This document shows positions 36,356 through 46,393 of a DNA stretch of 64,000 nucleotides, in pieces. The stretch is from positions 124,001 through 188,000 of the forward strand of contig NZ_JIAK01000004.1 in NCBI RefSeq assembly GCF_000620765.1, read 5' to 3'. The notes beneath the pieces are model-generated. The model did no database searches and was not told the origin of the DNA. It was given only the letters and a program-made list of their open reading frames with translations. A program made the translations under genes and the position numbers. Position 1 is the stretch's first letter. Every line of letters begins with the position of its first letter. This DNA comes from Desulfovermiculus halophilus DSM 18834. Its GTDB lineage: Bacteria; Desulfobacterota; Desulfovibrionia; Desulfovibrionales; Desulfothermaceae.

Positions 36356-39300
36356 ATGAGCAAGAGGACAGACATCAGCAAAGTGATGATTATCGGCTCA
36401 GGACCGATTGTGATCGGACAGGCCTGCGAGTTCGACTACTCCGGTACCCAGGCCTGCAAGGCCCTGCGGGAGCTCGGATACCAAATCGTCCTGGTCAACT
36501 CCAACCCGGCCACGATCATGACCGATCCGGGCATGGCTGACGTGACCTATATCGAACCCTTGAACGTCGATTCCCTTGAACGGATCATCGCCAAGGAACG
36601 GCCGGACGCCCTGCTGCCCAACCTGGGCGGCCAATCCGGGCTGAACCTGTCCTCAGAGCTGTACCGGGCCGGGATTCTTGACCAATACGGGGTCAAGGTC
36701 ATTGGGGTGCAGATCGACGCCATTGAGCGGGGGGAAGACCGGACCGCATTTAAGGAAACCATGGACAGGCTGGGGATTGAAATGCCCAGGAGCCACGCCG
36801 TGTCCTCGGTTGACCGGGCCGAAGAGATTGCCGGGGATCTGGGCTATCCGGTCGTGGTCCGGCCGGCCTATACCATGGGCGGGACCGGCGGCGGGCTGGT
36901 CTATAATGTCGAGGAGCTGCGCACCGTAGCTGCCCGGGGACTCAACGCCAGCATGGTCAATCAGGTCCTGATCGAAGAGTCGGTGTTGGGCTGGGAGGAG
37001 CTGGAGCTGGAAGTGGTCCGGGACAACAAGAACCACATGATCACGGTCTGTTTTATTGAAAACGTCGACCCCATGGGGGTGCATACCGGGGACTCCTTTT
37101 GCACCGCCCCCATGCTGACCATCGACCAGGACCTGCAGCACAGGCTGCAAAAATTCTCCTACGCCATTGTCGAGGCCATCGAGGTCATCGGGGGCACGAA
37201 CATTCAGTTCGCCCACAACCCTGAGACCGGCCGGGTGGTGATCATTGAGATCAACCCCCGCACCTCCAGATCCTCCGCCCTGGCCTCCAAGGCGACCGGG
37301 CTGCCTATAGCCTTGATTTCCTCCAAGCTGGCCGGGGGGCTGAACCTGGACGAAATCCCCTACTGGGGGGAGGGTAACCTGGACAGATACGTCCCTGCCG
37401 CCGACTATGTAGTGGTCAAGTTTCCCAAGTGGGCATTTGAAAAGTTCAAAAGCATTGATGACAAGCTGGGCACCCAGATGCGTGCGGTGGGCGAGGTCAT
37501 GAGCATCGGCAAGTCCTACAAGGAAGGCCTGCAGAAGGCCGTCCGGTCCCTGGAGAGCGGCCGGTACGGGCTCGGCTTTGCCCTGGACTTCAACTCCCTC
37601 TCCCTGGACGAGCTCATGCGCAGGCTCTCCGTACCCACCAGCGAGCGTCAGTTCCTGCTCTACGAGGCCCTGCGCAAAGGAGCGGACATTGACGAGCTGT
37701 ATGCCAAAACCTCGATCAAACCCTGGTTTCTGCACCAGATGAAAGAGCTGGTGGACCTGGAGGAAGAGCTTTTGGCCCATAAGGGCGGAAGTCTGCCTGA
37801 GGACCTGCTTCGCCGGGCCAAGCTGGATGGCTTTGCCGATGTATACCTGGCCAGGCTCCTGGACCTTCCGGAAAAGGAGATCCGGGAACAGAGGGAGGCC
37901 CAGGGCTTGGTCGAGGGGTGGCAGCCCGTCCCGGTCAGCGGTGTGCAGGACGCCTATTACTACTACTCCACCTACAACGCCCCGGACAACAGCCCGGCCA
38001 CCAAAACCCAGGACAAGGTTTTGATCCTGGGGGGCGGACCAAACCGCATCGGCCAGGGCATTGAGTTTGACTACTGCTGCGTGCATGCGGCCTTTGCCCT
38101 CAGGGACATGGGGCACGAGACCATCATGGTCAACTGCAATCCCGAGACCGTGTCCACAGACTACGACACCTCGGACAAGCTCTACTTTGAGCCCCTGACT
38201 GTGGAGGACGTGCTCCAGATCTACAGAAAGGAGCAACCCAAGGGGATAATCTGTCAGTTCGGTGGACAGACCCCGCTGAACATTGCCCGGGAGCTGGAAG
38301 AGGCCGGGGTGACCATCCTGGGGACCAGTCCGGAGACAATCGACCTGGCTGAGGACAGGGACCGGTTCCGGCAGATCATGGACCGGCTGGGCATCCCCAT
38401 GGCTGAGAGCGATATGGCCAGCTCCGTGCAGGAAGCCCTGGATATCGCCGAACGGATAGGCTATCCCCTGATGGTCCGCCCTTCCTATGTCCTGGGTGGC
38501 CGGGGGATGGAGATCGTCTACGACAGCGATATGCTCAAGGATTACGCCAAAAGCGCCGTGGGGGTGAATCCGGACCGGCCCATTCTGATCGACAAGTACC
38601 TGAACAATGCCATCGAGGCCGAGGCGGACGCGATCGCCGACGGATTCGATGCCTTTGTGCCTGCGGTCATGGAGCATATTGAACAGGCCGGGGTGCATTC
38701 CGGAGACTCGGCCTGCGTGATTCCCCCGGTGAACATCCCGGAAAAACACCTGCAGACCATCTACGAGTATACGCGGAAGATCGCCAATGAGCTCAAGGTC
38801 ATCGGGCTGATGAACATGCAGTATGCCATCTGGCACGACCGGGTCTACGTCTTGGAAGCCAACCCTCGGGCCTCCAGGACCGTCCCCCTGGTCTCCAAGG
38901 TCTGCGGGGTCTCCATGGCCAAGATCGCCACTGAGATCATGCTCGGCAAAAAGCTGGATGACTTGGGGCTGAGCATCACCAGCGTGCCCTACTATGGGGT
39001 CAAGGAGGCGGTCTTCCCCTTTTCCATGTTTCCGGAGGTCGACCCGGTCATTGGCCCGGAGATGCGCTCCACCGGCGAGGTCCTCGGCCTGGCTTCATCC
39101 TACGGCATGGCCTTTTACAAGGCCCAGAAGGCGGCCAAGTCCACCCTGCCCACAGAAGGGGCGGTGCTGATAACAGTCTGCGAGCGGGACCGGGACGACA
39201 AGCTGGTCCAGGCGGCCGGGCGCTTTATCGAGATGGGCTTTAAGCTGTTCAGCACCGAGGGTACCGCTGCGTTTCTCCAGGAGCACGGGATAGAGAGTGA

Positions 39301-39562
39301 ACCAATCCTTAAGCTGCATCAGGGCCGGCCCAACATCGTGGATGCCCTCAAGAACGGACAGATCCAGCTCATCGTGAACACCCCGGCAGGCAAGCTGAGC
39401 GTGACCGACGACTCCTATATCCGCAAATCCGCAATCCAGCACGCTGTCCCGTACATCACGACAGTCGCTGCTGCAGTGGCCGCAGCTGAAGGCATAAGCG
39501 CCAAGATAAACCAGGAAGACACGGTCAAGTCCCTGCAGGAATACCACGCAGAGATAGAGTAG
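36356..39562 (+). CDS. carB: Carbamoyl-phosphate synthase large subunit
   Basis: A 1068-residue enzyme with two homologous ATP-grasp halves that make carbamoyl phosphate for pyrimidines and arginine. Each half has the preATP-grasp GSGPIVIGQACEFDYSGTQA / GGGPNRIGQGIEFDYCCVHA motif and ATP-grasp loops (TMGGTGGGLVYN; VLGGRGMEIVYD). EINPRTSRSSALASKATG and EANPRASRTVPLVSKVCG are the metal-binding stretches. The MGS-like regulatory domain occupies the last ~140 residues. ATG 36356 is fixed by homology and follows AGGAAGG. carA is not in the window. Confidence 0.97.
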   Translation: MSKRTDISKVMIIGSGPIVIGQACEFDYSGTQACKALRELGYQIVLVNSNPATIMTDPGMADVTYIEPLNVDSLERIIAKERPDALLPNLGGQSGLNLSSELYRAGILDQYGVKVIGVQIDAIERGEDRTAFKETMDRLGIEMPRSHAVSSVDRAEEIAGDLGYPVVVRPAYTMGGTGGGLVYNVEELRTVAARGLNASMVNQVLIEESVLGWEELELEVVRDNKNHMITVCFIENVDPMGVHTGDSFCTAPMLTIDQDLQHRLQKFSYAIVEAIEVIGGTNIQFAHNPETGRVVIIEINPRTSRSSALASKATGLPIALISSKLAGGLNLDEIPYWGEGNLDRYVPAADYVVVKFPKWAFEKFKSIDDKLGTQMRAVGEVMSIGKSYKEGLQKAVRSLESGRYGLGFALDFNSLSLDELMRRLSVPTSERQFLLYEALRKGADIDELYAKTSIKPWFLHQMKELVDLEEELLAHKGGSLPEDLLRRAKLDGFADVYLARLLDLPEKEIREQREAQGLVEGWQPVPVSGVQDAYYYYSTYNAPDNSPATKTQDKVLILGGGPNRIGQGIEFDYCCVHAAFALRDMGHETIMVNCNPETVSTDYDTSDKLYFEPLTVEDVLQIYRKEQPKGIICQFGGQTPLNIARELEEAGVTILGTSPETIDLAEDRDRFRQIMDRLGIPMAESDMASSVQEALDIAERIGYPLMVRPSYVLGGRGMEIVYDSDMLKDYAKSAVGVNPDRPILIDKYLNNAIEAEADAIADGFDAFVPAVMEHIEQAGVHSGDSACVIPPVNIPEKHLQTIYEYTRKIANELKVIGLMNMQYAIWHDRVYVLEANPRASRTVPLVSKVCGVSMAKIATEIMLGKKLDDLGLSITSVPYYGVKEAVFPFSMFPEVDPVIGPEMRSTGEVLGLASSYGMAFYKAQKAAKSTLPTEGAVLITVCERDRDDKLVQAAGRFIEMGFKLFSTEGTAAFLQEHGIESEPILKLHQGRPNIVDALKNGQIQLIVNTPAGKLSVTDDSYIRKSAIQHAVPYITTVAAAVAAAEGISAKINQEDTVKSLQEYHAEIE

Positions 39563-39597
39563 GCTCGAAGCTGAACGATTCTGAATGGGCATTGCCA

Positions 39598-39636
39598 GCG
39601 AAGCGATCTCGAGTACCTAGCATGAGATCGCTTCGC
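39598..39636. repeat. Palindromic short repeat downstream of carB
   Basis: An exact 13-bp inverted pair GCGAAGCGATCTC / GAGATCGCTTCGC with a 13-nt loop, in a CATTGC...GCAGTGA context. It resembles the CATTGCGAG-type palindrome at 48331-48409. No T-tract follows; it lies between convergent carB and sugE. Confidence 0.6.
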
Positions 39637-39667
39637 TGATCGCAGGCAGTGATGGATGCCTCCCGGA

Positions 39668-39982
39668 TCATGCCGCAAGCTTGAGTCCGATAATCCCGGC
39701 AATGATCAGGGAAACGCTGACCAGACGGGCTGTGTCCGCGGGTTCTCCAAGCAGCACAATGCCCAGGACAACGGTCCCCACTGCTCCCACTCCGACCCAG
39801 ACGGCATAGGCTGTGCCTACCGGGAGGGACTTCATGGCCAGGCCCAGCAGCCACAGACTGACCAGCATCGCCGCCACGGTCCAGACCGTGGGCCAGAGCC
39901 GGGACAGCCCTTCCGAGTATTTCAGTCCGATCGCCCAGCCGACTTCGAACAGGCCGGCGATACAAAGAATAATCCAATCCAT
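39668..39982 (-). CDS. sugE: SugE/Gdx-type SMR exporter
   Basis: A 104-residue, four-span small multidrug resistance protein. The TM1 glutamate is in [20 protein letters not shown], the TM2 motif is [19 protein letters not shown], and [16 protein letters not shown] plus [12 protein letters not shown] complete it. The [16 protein letters not shown] and [10 protein letters not shown] motifs place it in the guanidinium-exporting SugE/Gdx branch rather than EmrE. No guanidine riboswitch is recognisable in the short leader. It is convergent with carB. Confidence 0.92.
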   Translation of the reverse strand: MDWIILCIAGLFEVGWAIGLKYSEGLSRLWPTVWTVAAMLVSLWLLGLAMKSLPVGTAYAVWVGVGAVGTVVLGIVLLGEPADTARLVSVSLIIAGIIGLKLAA

Positions 39983-40053
39983 ATGACTTCCTTGCACAAT
40001 CCAGGCAGGGTGCGAGCCCTGCTCAGGGATTGGGATAGAGACCTCCCAAATAT

Positions 40054-40129
40054 GGTTCTTCGACACAGAAAGTGGGCACACAGAAGAGATGGCAAAACTC
40101 CAAAAATCCACAGGCTACGTCGAAGAACC
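40054..40129. mobile_element. MITE deletion derivative, copy B5 (76 bp)
   Basis: Both MITE ends are kept (GGTTCTTCGAC and GTCGAAGAACC) but about 208 internal bases are missing. The fusion point is GAAAGTGGG, a sequence present near both ends of full copies, so the copy is explained by a deletion between these short direct repeats. The 8-bp flanks CCAAATAT and ATTAATTT do not match. It ends one base before the stop codon complement of the oxidoreductase gene. Confidence 0.8.
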
Positions 40130-40130
40130 A

Positions 40131-42224
40131 TTAATTTTTATCCCGTTCCGCCTTGCGGACCGTGCAGGGGATGTTCTTCAGATTCGGGGTCCCGAACTCC
40201 TTGCCCAGGGTGCTCATCGAGGTCAGCATATTCAGATTCGATATCCGCCACTCATATTGCTTTCCGGGATCGCCTTCCGGAAACCACCAGCCCAGATCCG
40301 CACTGACCACCATTGGATGCACGCGCTCGGTCAGCCGGGCTTTCTGGGTTATCTGTCCCCAACGCGTCTCCACAATCACCTCTTCCCCCTGGGTGATCCC
40401 GTACTGCTTCGCGGTTCTGGGATGGATCTCCACTTCCGGCTCCGGGCATCTCTCCCGCAGACTCTGGACCCACCTGTATGAGGACATCAGATAGTACGGG
40501 TTCTTGGCACTGATCAACAGAAGCGGCCGCAAAGGGTCGTCCTCTTCCGGGAATCCGGAAAACTCCGGAAGGGGCTTGAGCCCGAACTTCTCAGCCGTAC
40601 TCAGCCGCAGCTCCACCTTCCCGGTGGGAGTGCGAAATCCCTGCTCCGCATAGGCCTGAAACCGGTCCGGCCCCTTGAGAAATCCCTTGTCCGCAAAATC
40701 GGAGAAGCTCATGCCTGAGGGTTGGAGCACGTCCTGGAGAAACTGCTCATGATCCTGGGGCCAGAGCTCCGGGGATGAAATCCGCTTGCCCAGCTCATTC
40801 ATGATCCGCATGTCCGGCCAGCAGCCGTCCGGCGGATCGACGATCTTGGGCCGGGCGAAGATCATCCCGTGACCGAGCCCATAGTGGCCGATATCGTTGA
40901 ATTCAAAATGATGGGCCACCGGGAAGACGATATCGGCCATGGAGGCAGTCGGGGTCATGAACAAATCGGCAATGGCTATGAAATCAAGGCTGTTAAAGGC
41001 CTCATGGGTCGCCCTGCTGTCGGCCCAGGCCAAAAGGGGATTGGTGCCCATGCCGTAGTAGCCCCGGACCGGATAGGGGTCGCTATTGAGCACTGCCCTG
41101 CGGAAAAAAGCCGGGGGGACAGTCATCAGCCTGGGGATGACCCCGTGATAGGCGCTGATCATCTCTGTGCGCTTGTCCGGAATCAGATCGGCGCGGACAA
41201 ACTGCCCCAGCTTCATAATCCGGGGCTCATGGGCGTGGATATTTCCCCCGGGGACCTCCAGGTTGCCGCACACGGCCATGAGGCAGACCAGGGAGCGGGT
41301 GGCGTCAAAGGCATTGATGTCGTGCTCGATGGGATTGCCCCATTGCAGGGCTGCCGGGGAGGCCTGTGCATACATGCGGGCCGCCCTGCGGATGTCATCC
41401 GCCGGAACCCAGGTGATCCCGGCCACCCTCTCCGGCGGATAGGCGCGCACATGATCGGCCAGATCCTGAAAGCCGTGGGTGTATGTGCGGACAAAATCCC
41501 GGTCGTAGAGCTCTTCTTCGATGATGACGTGCAAAAGCCCCAGGGCCAGGGCCTGGGCAGTCCCCGGGCGCAGCTGAAGCCAGAGATCCGCCCTGTCCGC
41601 CATCTCTGTCCGCCGGGGATCGACGACAATGAGCCCGGCCCCTTCTTTCAGGCGCTGGGCGTACAGGGAGGCGATCTGTCCCTCTTCGTTGGTGCTGGTC
41701 GGATTGCTGGCCCACAAAAGGATGAGATCGGTGGGGTGATGCAGGTCGGCAACCGGATAGAACCCGCAGGTATGCAGGCCGGTGATCTCCCGCGGGGCGT
41801 GACACACGTCTTGAGAGGCGATCACATTGGGCGAACCGAAGATATTGGCCAGCCGGATGAGCACAAAATGCTCCAGGCCCTTGGGCATGCCCACGCCGAA
41901 GCCCACGGCCCGCGCCCCGTACCTGGCCTTGATCCGCAGGATCTGTTCCGCGGTTTCCTCCAGTGCCTCGTCCCACGGGATGGGCGTCCACCGCCCCTCA
42001 CCCCGTTTTCCCTTCCGCTTCAAGGGCTGCTTCAGCCGGTCCGGATGGGTCAGCCGCTCCGGAGAACAGCGGCCCTTGGCGCAGGTGCTCCCCTGATTCA
42101 ACAACCCCTCGGGGTCGCCTTTGACCTTGACGATACGGTTGTCCTTGACCCCGACCAGCAGGGCGCACCCGCCGTGATCCATGCGGGCGCAGTGCGTCTT
42201 TTTCCACCTAATCCCGTTGTCCAT
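40131..42224 (-). CDS. Molybdopterin (Mo-bisMGD) oxidoreductase, DMSO reductase superfamily
   Basis: A 697-residue catalytic subunit. The N-terminal cluster region reads KKTHCARMDHGGC...GSTCAKG: three Cys, with Met at the usual second ligand position. The cofactor domains include LLWASNPTST, VVDPRRTEMADRADLWLQLRPGT, and the probable Mo ligand Cys in SQDVCHAPRE. YGMGTNPLL and the C-terminal molydopterin dinucleotide-binding domain (from about 565; YLMSSYRWVQSLRE, VEIHPRTAKQYGI) complete it. No Tat signal, so cytoplasmic. No electron-transfer partner is adjacent; the substrate is unknown. AAGGGGC precedes ATG 42224. It is divergent from the cation ATPase. Confidence 0.87.
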   Translation of the reverse strand: MDNGIRWKKTHCARMDHGGCALLVGVKDNRIVKVKGDPEGLLNQGSTCAKGRCSPERLTHPDRLKQPLKRKGKRGEGRWTPIPWDEALEETAEQILRIKARYGARAVGFGVGMPKGLEHFVLIRLANIFGSPNVIASQDVCHAPREITGLHTCGFYPVADLHHPTDLILLWASNPTSTNEEGQIASLYAQRLKEGAGLIVVDPRRTEMADRADLWLQLRPGTAQALALGLLHVIIEEELYDRDFVRTYTHGFQDLADHVRAYPPERVAGITWVPADDIRRAARMYAQASPAALQWGNPIEHDINAFDATRSLVCLMAVCGNLEVPGGNIHAHEPRIMKLGQFVRADLIPDKRTEMISAYHGVIPRLMTVPPAFFRRAVLNSDPYPVRGYYGMGTNPLLAWADSRATHEAFNSLDFIAIADLFMTPTASMADIVFPVAHHFEFNDIGHYGLGHGMIFARPKIVDPPDGCWPDMRIMNELGKRISSPELWPQDHEQFLQDVLQPSGMSFSDFADKGFLKGPDRFQAYAEQGFRTPTGKVELRLSTAEKFGLKPLPEFSGFPEEDDPLRPLLLISAKNPYYLMSSYRWVQSLRERCPEPEVEIHPRTAKQYGITQGEEVIVETRWGQITQKARLTERVHPMVVSADLGWWFPEGDPGKQYEWRISNLNMLTSMSTLGKEFGTPNLKNIPCTVRKAERDKN

Positions 42225-42460
42225 GCCCGTGCCCCTTGTTTGGATACCCATCGTGAAAGACCCGGCTCTATGAGCATTCACGCTCCACCTAGCACATCAA
42301 GGGCTGAACAGACAATATTTCTAGTCATCGCCCCAGCAAGGCGGATCGCGCAGTCCCCAACAGGCTGTTGCTTCTTGCCGCAGAGCCCAGAAAACCGTAT
42401 CTTGAACATACGTCCTGTCTTCCCTATTTCCAGCCCCAGCATGTTTTGGAGCACACGAAC

Positions 42461-45226
42461 ATGACCACGAATGATCCGCAAACGATCCCCGAAGTTTCCT
42501 GGCACGCCGCTTCGATCCAGGAAGTCATGCACAAGATCGGCAGCCGACCGGAAGGCCTGACCGACGACGAGTCCCGCAATCGCCTGCAGGAGTTCGGTCC
42601 GAACACCCTGGCCCAGGCCAGGAAAAAAGGTCCCCTGCTCAGATTCCTCCTCCAGTTCCACAATGTGCTTATCTACGTCCTGCTTGGAGCGGCCCTGGTC
42701 ACCGCCCTGCTTCAGGAATGGCTGGACACTGCGGTCATCTTCGGGGTCACCGTGGTCAATGCCTTGATCGGCTTTATCCAGGAAGGCAAGGCGGAGAAGT
42801 CACTGGAGAGCATCCAGGGCATGCTGGCTCCCAGGGCCCTGGTCCAGAGGGACGGGCACAAGCGGACCATTCCCGCTGAAGAGCTCGTGCCCGGAGATAT
42901 TGTCTTCCTCAAGGCCGGGGACAAGGTCCCGGCCGATATCCGCATGTCCGAGGTCTTCGATCTGCAGATCGAGGAAGCCGCCCTGACGGGGGAGTCGGTC
43001 CCGGTCACCAAGACCGCGCATCCCATAGACGAGGAGGCCGGTCTGGGGGACAGGACGAGCATGGCCTTTTCCGGGACCCTGGTCGCATACGGCCAGGGTA
43101 CCGGGGTGGTTGTGGCCACCGGCTCCAGGACCGAGATCGGGCGGATCAGCTCCATGCTCTCCGAGGTTGAGACCCTGACCACGCCTCTGCTCAGGCAGGT
43201 CGCCCGCTTCGGGCACTGGCTGACCGGGGCCATCGTCGCCCTGGCCGGAGTGACCTTTGCCTTTGGGGTCATGATCCGGGGCTTTGCTCCCGGCGAGATG
43301 TTCCTGGCCGCTGTGGGTCTGGCCGTAGCCGCCATCCCCGAGGGCCTGCCCGCGATCATGACCATTACTCTGGCCATCGGCGTCCAGCGCATGGCCAGAC
43401 GCAACGCCATCATCCGCCGTCTTCCGGCAGTGGAGACCCTGGGCTCGGTCTCGGTGATCTGCTCGGACAAGACCGGGACCCTGAGCAAGAACGAGATGAC
43501 CGTGCAGACCGTACGAACCGCCGATGACCAGTTCCATGTGACCGGGGTGGGGTATGAACCCAGGGGCGGATTTCAACACTCCGGACAGGACATCGATCCG
43601 CTGCACGAGGACTTCGGCCTGCTCCCGGTCCTGCGCGGGGCCATGCTCTGCAACGAAGCCATCATCCACCACCGCGGCGAGGAGTGGAAGCCCGAAGGCT
43701 CCCCCACGGAAAGCGCCCTGGTCGTGGCCGGGCTCAAGGCCGGTCTGGACCAAAAGCACGAAAACGATCTCCAGCCCCGCCGGGACACCATTCCCTTCAG
43801 CTCGGAAAACAAGTTCATGTCCACCCTGCATCACGACCATGAAGGCCGGGCCTTCATCTATCTCAAAGGGGCCCCGGAACGGATCTGGGAGCGCTGCGCC
43901 GGACAGCGCAGCCGAGGCGGAGATCACCCCCTGGATCTGGATTTCTGGGAGGAACAGGCCCAGGAGATCGCATCCCAGGGCCAGCGCCTCCTCGGCCTGG
44001 CGGTCAAGGAAGTCGATGCGGACCGGCAGGACCTGGAGTTCTCCGATCTTGAAGACGGGTTCACCTTTTTGGCCCTGTTCGGGATCATAGATCCGCCCAG
44101 GGAGGAGGCCATCCAGGCTGCGGCCAAGCTCATCGGACAGTGCGTCTCGGTCAGCGAGTGCTATTCCGCCGGGATTGTGGTCAAAATGATCACCGGGGAC
44201 CACGCCTTGACCGCCAAAGCCATTGCCCGGGAAATCGGGATCGGGAACTGGGAAGAGGTCCTCACCGGCCAGGAGCTGGAGAAAATGTCCCAGGAAGAGC
44301 TGGAACAGCGGGTGGTCAACATAGACGTCTTTGCCCGGACCAGTCCGGAACACAAGCTGCGGCTGGTCAAGGCCATTCAGGCCAGGCAGCATATCGTGGC
44401 CATGACCGGGGATGGAGTGAACGACGCCCCGGCCCTGAAGCGGGCGGATGTGGGCATAGCCATGGGCAGCAGCGGGACCGAGGCGGCCAAGGAGGCCTCG
44501 GACATGGTCCTGGCCGACGACAACTTCGCCTCCATTGCCAGTGCTGTGGAAGAGGGCCGGACGGTCTACGACAACCTGAAGAAGGCCATCCTGTTCATCC
44601 TGCCCACCAACGGAGGCCAAGCCCTGGTGGTCATGGCCTCCATCTTCCTCGGACTGGGCATGGTCGATGCGGCCGGGCACTTCATCCTGCCCATCACCCC
44701 GCCCCAGATCCTGTGGATCAACATGGTCACAGCTGTCACCCTGGCCCTGGCCCTGGCTTTCGAGCCCTCCGAAGCCAACGTCATGCGCCGCCCGCCCAGG
44801 GCGTCTGATGAACCGATCCTGTCCGGATTTCTGATCTGGCGGGTCTGTTTCGTTTCCTGCATCCTGGTCGCCGGAGCTCTGGGACACTACCTCTGGGTCC
44901 TGGATCACGGCGCGGACAAAAGCATGGCCGGCACCGTGGCCATCAACACCCTGGCCGTGGGGCAGATGTTCTATCTGTTCAACAGCCGGTTCATCGCCAG
45001 TCCGGTCTGGAACATCACCCACCTGGTTGAAAGCAAGGCCGTTGTGTGGTCTCTTTCGGCAATGGTGGTTCTGCAGCTGGTCTTTACCTACGCCCCGCCA
45101 ATGCAGTATCTGTTCCAGACAACCGGGCTGGATCCGGCATCCTGGGGGCGCATTGTATGCTTTGGGCTCATCCTCTTTGTCCTTGTCGAGCTGGAAAAGA
45201 CCGTTTGGAGGCGAATCCGCGGATAA
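42461..45226 (+). CDS. P2-type cation-translocating ATPase (CtpF/PacL-like)
   Basis: A 921-residue P-type ATPase with the full P2 layout: cation_ATPase_N (about 15-85), TGES in LTGESVPVTK, AAIPEGLPAIMTITLAIG in M4, SDKTGTLSKNEM (phosphorylation), KGAPERIW in the N domain, TGDGVNDAPALKRADVGIAMG hinge, and a C-terminal domain. M6 reads NMVTAVTLALALAFEP, without the Asp of SERCA, as in mycobacterial CtpF-like pumps. The ion may be Ca2+ or a monovalent cation; sequence alone does not decide. ATG 42461 is taken at the conserved N-domain. Confidence 0.92.
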   Translation: MTTNDPQTIPEVSWHAASIQEVMHKIGSRPEGLTDDESRNRLQEFGPNTLAQARKKGPLLRFLLQFHNVLIYVLLGAALVTALLQEWLDTAVIFGVTVVNALIGFIQEGKAEKSLESIQGMLAPRALVQRDGHKRTIPAEELVPGDIVFLKAGDKVPADIRMSEVFDLQIEEAALTGESVPVTKTAHPIDEEAGLGDRTSMAFSGTLVAYGQGTGVVVATGSRTEIGRISSMLSEVETLTTPLLRQVARFGHWLTGAIVALAGVTFAFGVMIRGFAPGEMFLAAVGLAVAAIPEGLPAIMTITLAIGVQRMARRNAIIRRLPAVETLGSVSVICSDKTGTLSKNEMTVQTVRTADDQFHVTGVGYEPRGGFQHSGQDIDPLHEDFGLLPVLRGAMLCNEAIIHHRGEEWKPEGSPTESALVVAGLKAGLDQKHENDLQPRRDTIPFSSENKFMSTLHHDHEGRAFIYLKGAPERIWERCAGQRSRGGDHPLDLDFWEEQAQEIASQGQRLLGLAVKEVDADRQDLEFSDLEDGFTFLALFGIIDPPREEAIQAAAKLIGQCVSVSECYSAGIVVKMITGDHALTAKAIAREIGIGNWEEVLTGQELEKMSQEELEQRVVNIDVFARTSPEHKLRLVKAIQARQHIVAMTGDGVNDAPALKRADVGIAMGSSGTEAAKEASDMVLADDNFASIASAVEEGRTVYDNLKKAILFILPTNGGQALVVMASIFLGLGMVDAAGHFILPITPPQILWINMVTAVTLALALAFEPSEANVMRRPPRASDEPILSGFLIWRVCFVSCILVAGALGHYLWVLDHGADKSMAGTVAINTLAVGQMFYLFNSRFIASPVWNITHLVESKAVVWSLSAMVVLQLVFTYAPPMQYLFQTTGLDPASWGRIVCFGLILFVLVELEKTVWRRIRG

Positions 45227-45443
45227 CGGCAGATTGTGCTTTCAAAGCCTTGTCCCCCGGACCGCCAAGTGTCGCCCTGGCCATCCTGGAATCGCCAGGC
45301 CCCTGCCTGGGTCTTTCAAGGTCTGGTCATGCCCTCATTGTCGCTGTGTTAGACCTGCACTCGGCATAGAGCGTGTTTTTGGTTCGTGAGGCGAGTCGGC
45401 GAGGGGCCTGAGCATCAACAGAGGCGCGGATGCCCGGGTCTCC

Positions 45444-46238
45444 TCAAGAACCAAGGCTGTAGTACTCCGGCCGTCTGTCTGCAAACCGATGGTTTACAGG
45501 GGTCATCCACTTGTCTCTGGCCCTGAAGGGGTCTATCTCATGCAGGACCAGGCCCTGGTCATCAGGACCGGAGCAGGCCAGGACCCGCCCTTGGGGATCC
45601 ACGATCTGGCTCTGGCCGGTAAACCTCAGTTCCCCCCTGGGCCGGGACTCATGCCCGGTGCGGTTGGCGGTAATGGAGTACACTGCGTTTTCCAGGCTCC
45701 GGGTGCGCATGGCCTGCTGGCAATAATCAAGGACCAGATTTGAGGGATGGCACAGCACGTCTGCGCCCTGCAGGGCCAGAGTCCGGGCCACCTCCGGAAA
45801 GACCCAGTCAAAGCAGATCATGACCCCTATACGCACCCCTTGCACCTCCCAGGTGCCCAACTGCGTGTCTCCGGGGTCAAAGTACTCCTTTTCCGTGCCG
45901 AAAAGATGGAGCTTGCGATATCGATGCACAATCCCTGAGGGGCCAAGGACAATGGCGCTGTTGTACACCTTGTCCCCCTTTTGTTCGGCAAACCCGGTCA
46001 CCACATGCAGCCCGCTGCCGGCGCACAGACTGATCAGCCTGCGCACAGTTCTGGATTCGTCCGGATCTTCGGCTACCCGTAGGAGCTCTTCCCTGTCCTG
46101 AAACAGGTACCCGGTAAAAGCCAGTTCAGGGAGGACAACAATGTCGGCCTCTACGTCGCCCAGGGCGTCTTCAACCCGGGACAGATTATCTGCAGGTGCC
46201 GCGAAATCAGGGCTGTATTGAAAATATCCAATGATCAT
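45444..46238 (-). CDS. Nitrilase-superfamily carbon-nitrogen hydrolase
   Basis: A 264-residue amidase/carbamoylase-type protein with the Glu-Lys-Cys triad: E in VVLPELAFTGY, K in RYRKLHLFG, C in MICFDWVFPEVAR. It resembles single-domain omega-amidase/N-carbamoylputrescine-amidase-like members; the exact substrate is unknown. ATG 46238 follows GAAAGGG at 6 nt; the upstream frame has no support. It is convergent with the ATPase gene. Confidence 0.9.
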   Translation of the reverse strand: MIIGYFQYSPDFAAPADNLSRVEDALGDVEADIVVLPELAFTGYLFQDREELLRVAEDPDESRTVRRLISLCAGSGLHVVTGFAEQKGDKVYNSAIVLGPSGIVHRYRKLHLFGTEKEYFDPGDTQLGTWEVQGVRIGVMICFDWVFPEVARTLALQGADVLCHPSNLVLDYCQQAMRTRSLENAVYSITANRTGHESRPRGELRFTGQSQIVDPQGRVLACSGPDDQGLVLHEIDPFRARDKWMTPVNHRFADRRPEYYSLGS

Positions 46239-46393
46239 AACGACCCTTTCCCCATAGGGGGGGTAATCGTTCAGGCCCCCTGAACAAATACATCGGGGGA
46301 GTTTTCGCATCTTCGACACACATCTTCACATGGCATGGGCGCACCCTGCTTCCCTTTGCGTCAGCGCCCTGCCCGAAAATAAAGGAGACCAGA

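Noticed and set aside
36653-38836. Long minus-strand ORF opposite carB (and similar ones opposite copA, the Mo oxidoreductase and the cation ATPase)
   Set aside because: Antisense frames kept open by GC-rich codon structure of the real genes; no homology-like motifs.
39983-40053. Guanidine riboswitch upstream of sugE
   Set aside because: The leader is about 70 nt and none of the conserved ACGR/ACGG loops of guanidine classes I-III can be found.
46300-46330. TCTTCGACACA near 46.3 kb as another MITE end
   Set aside because: Only about 11 bases match, with no second end or inner dyads.
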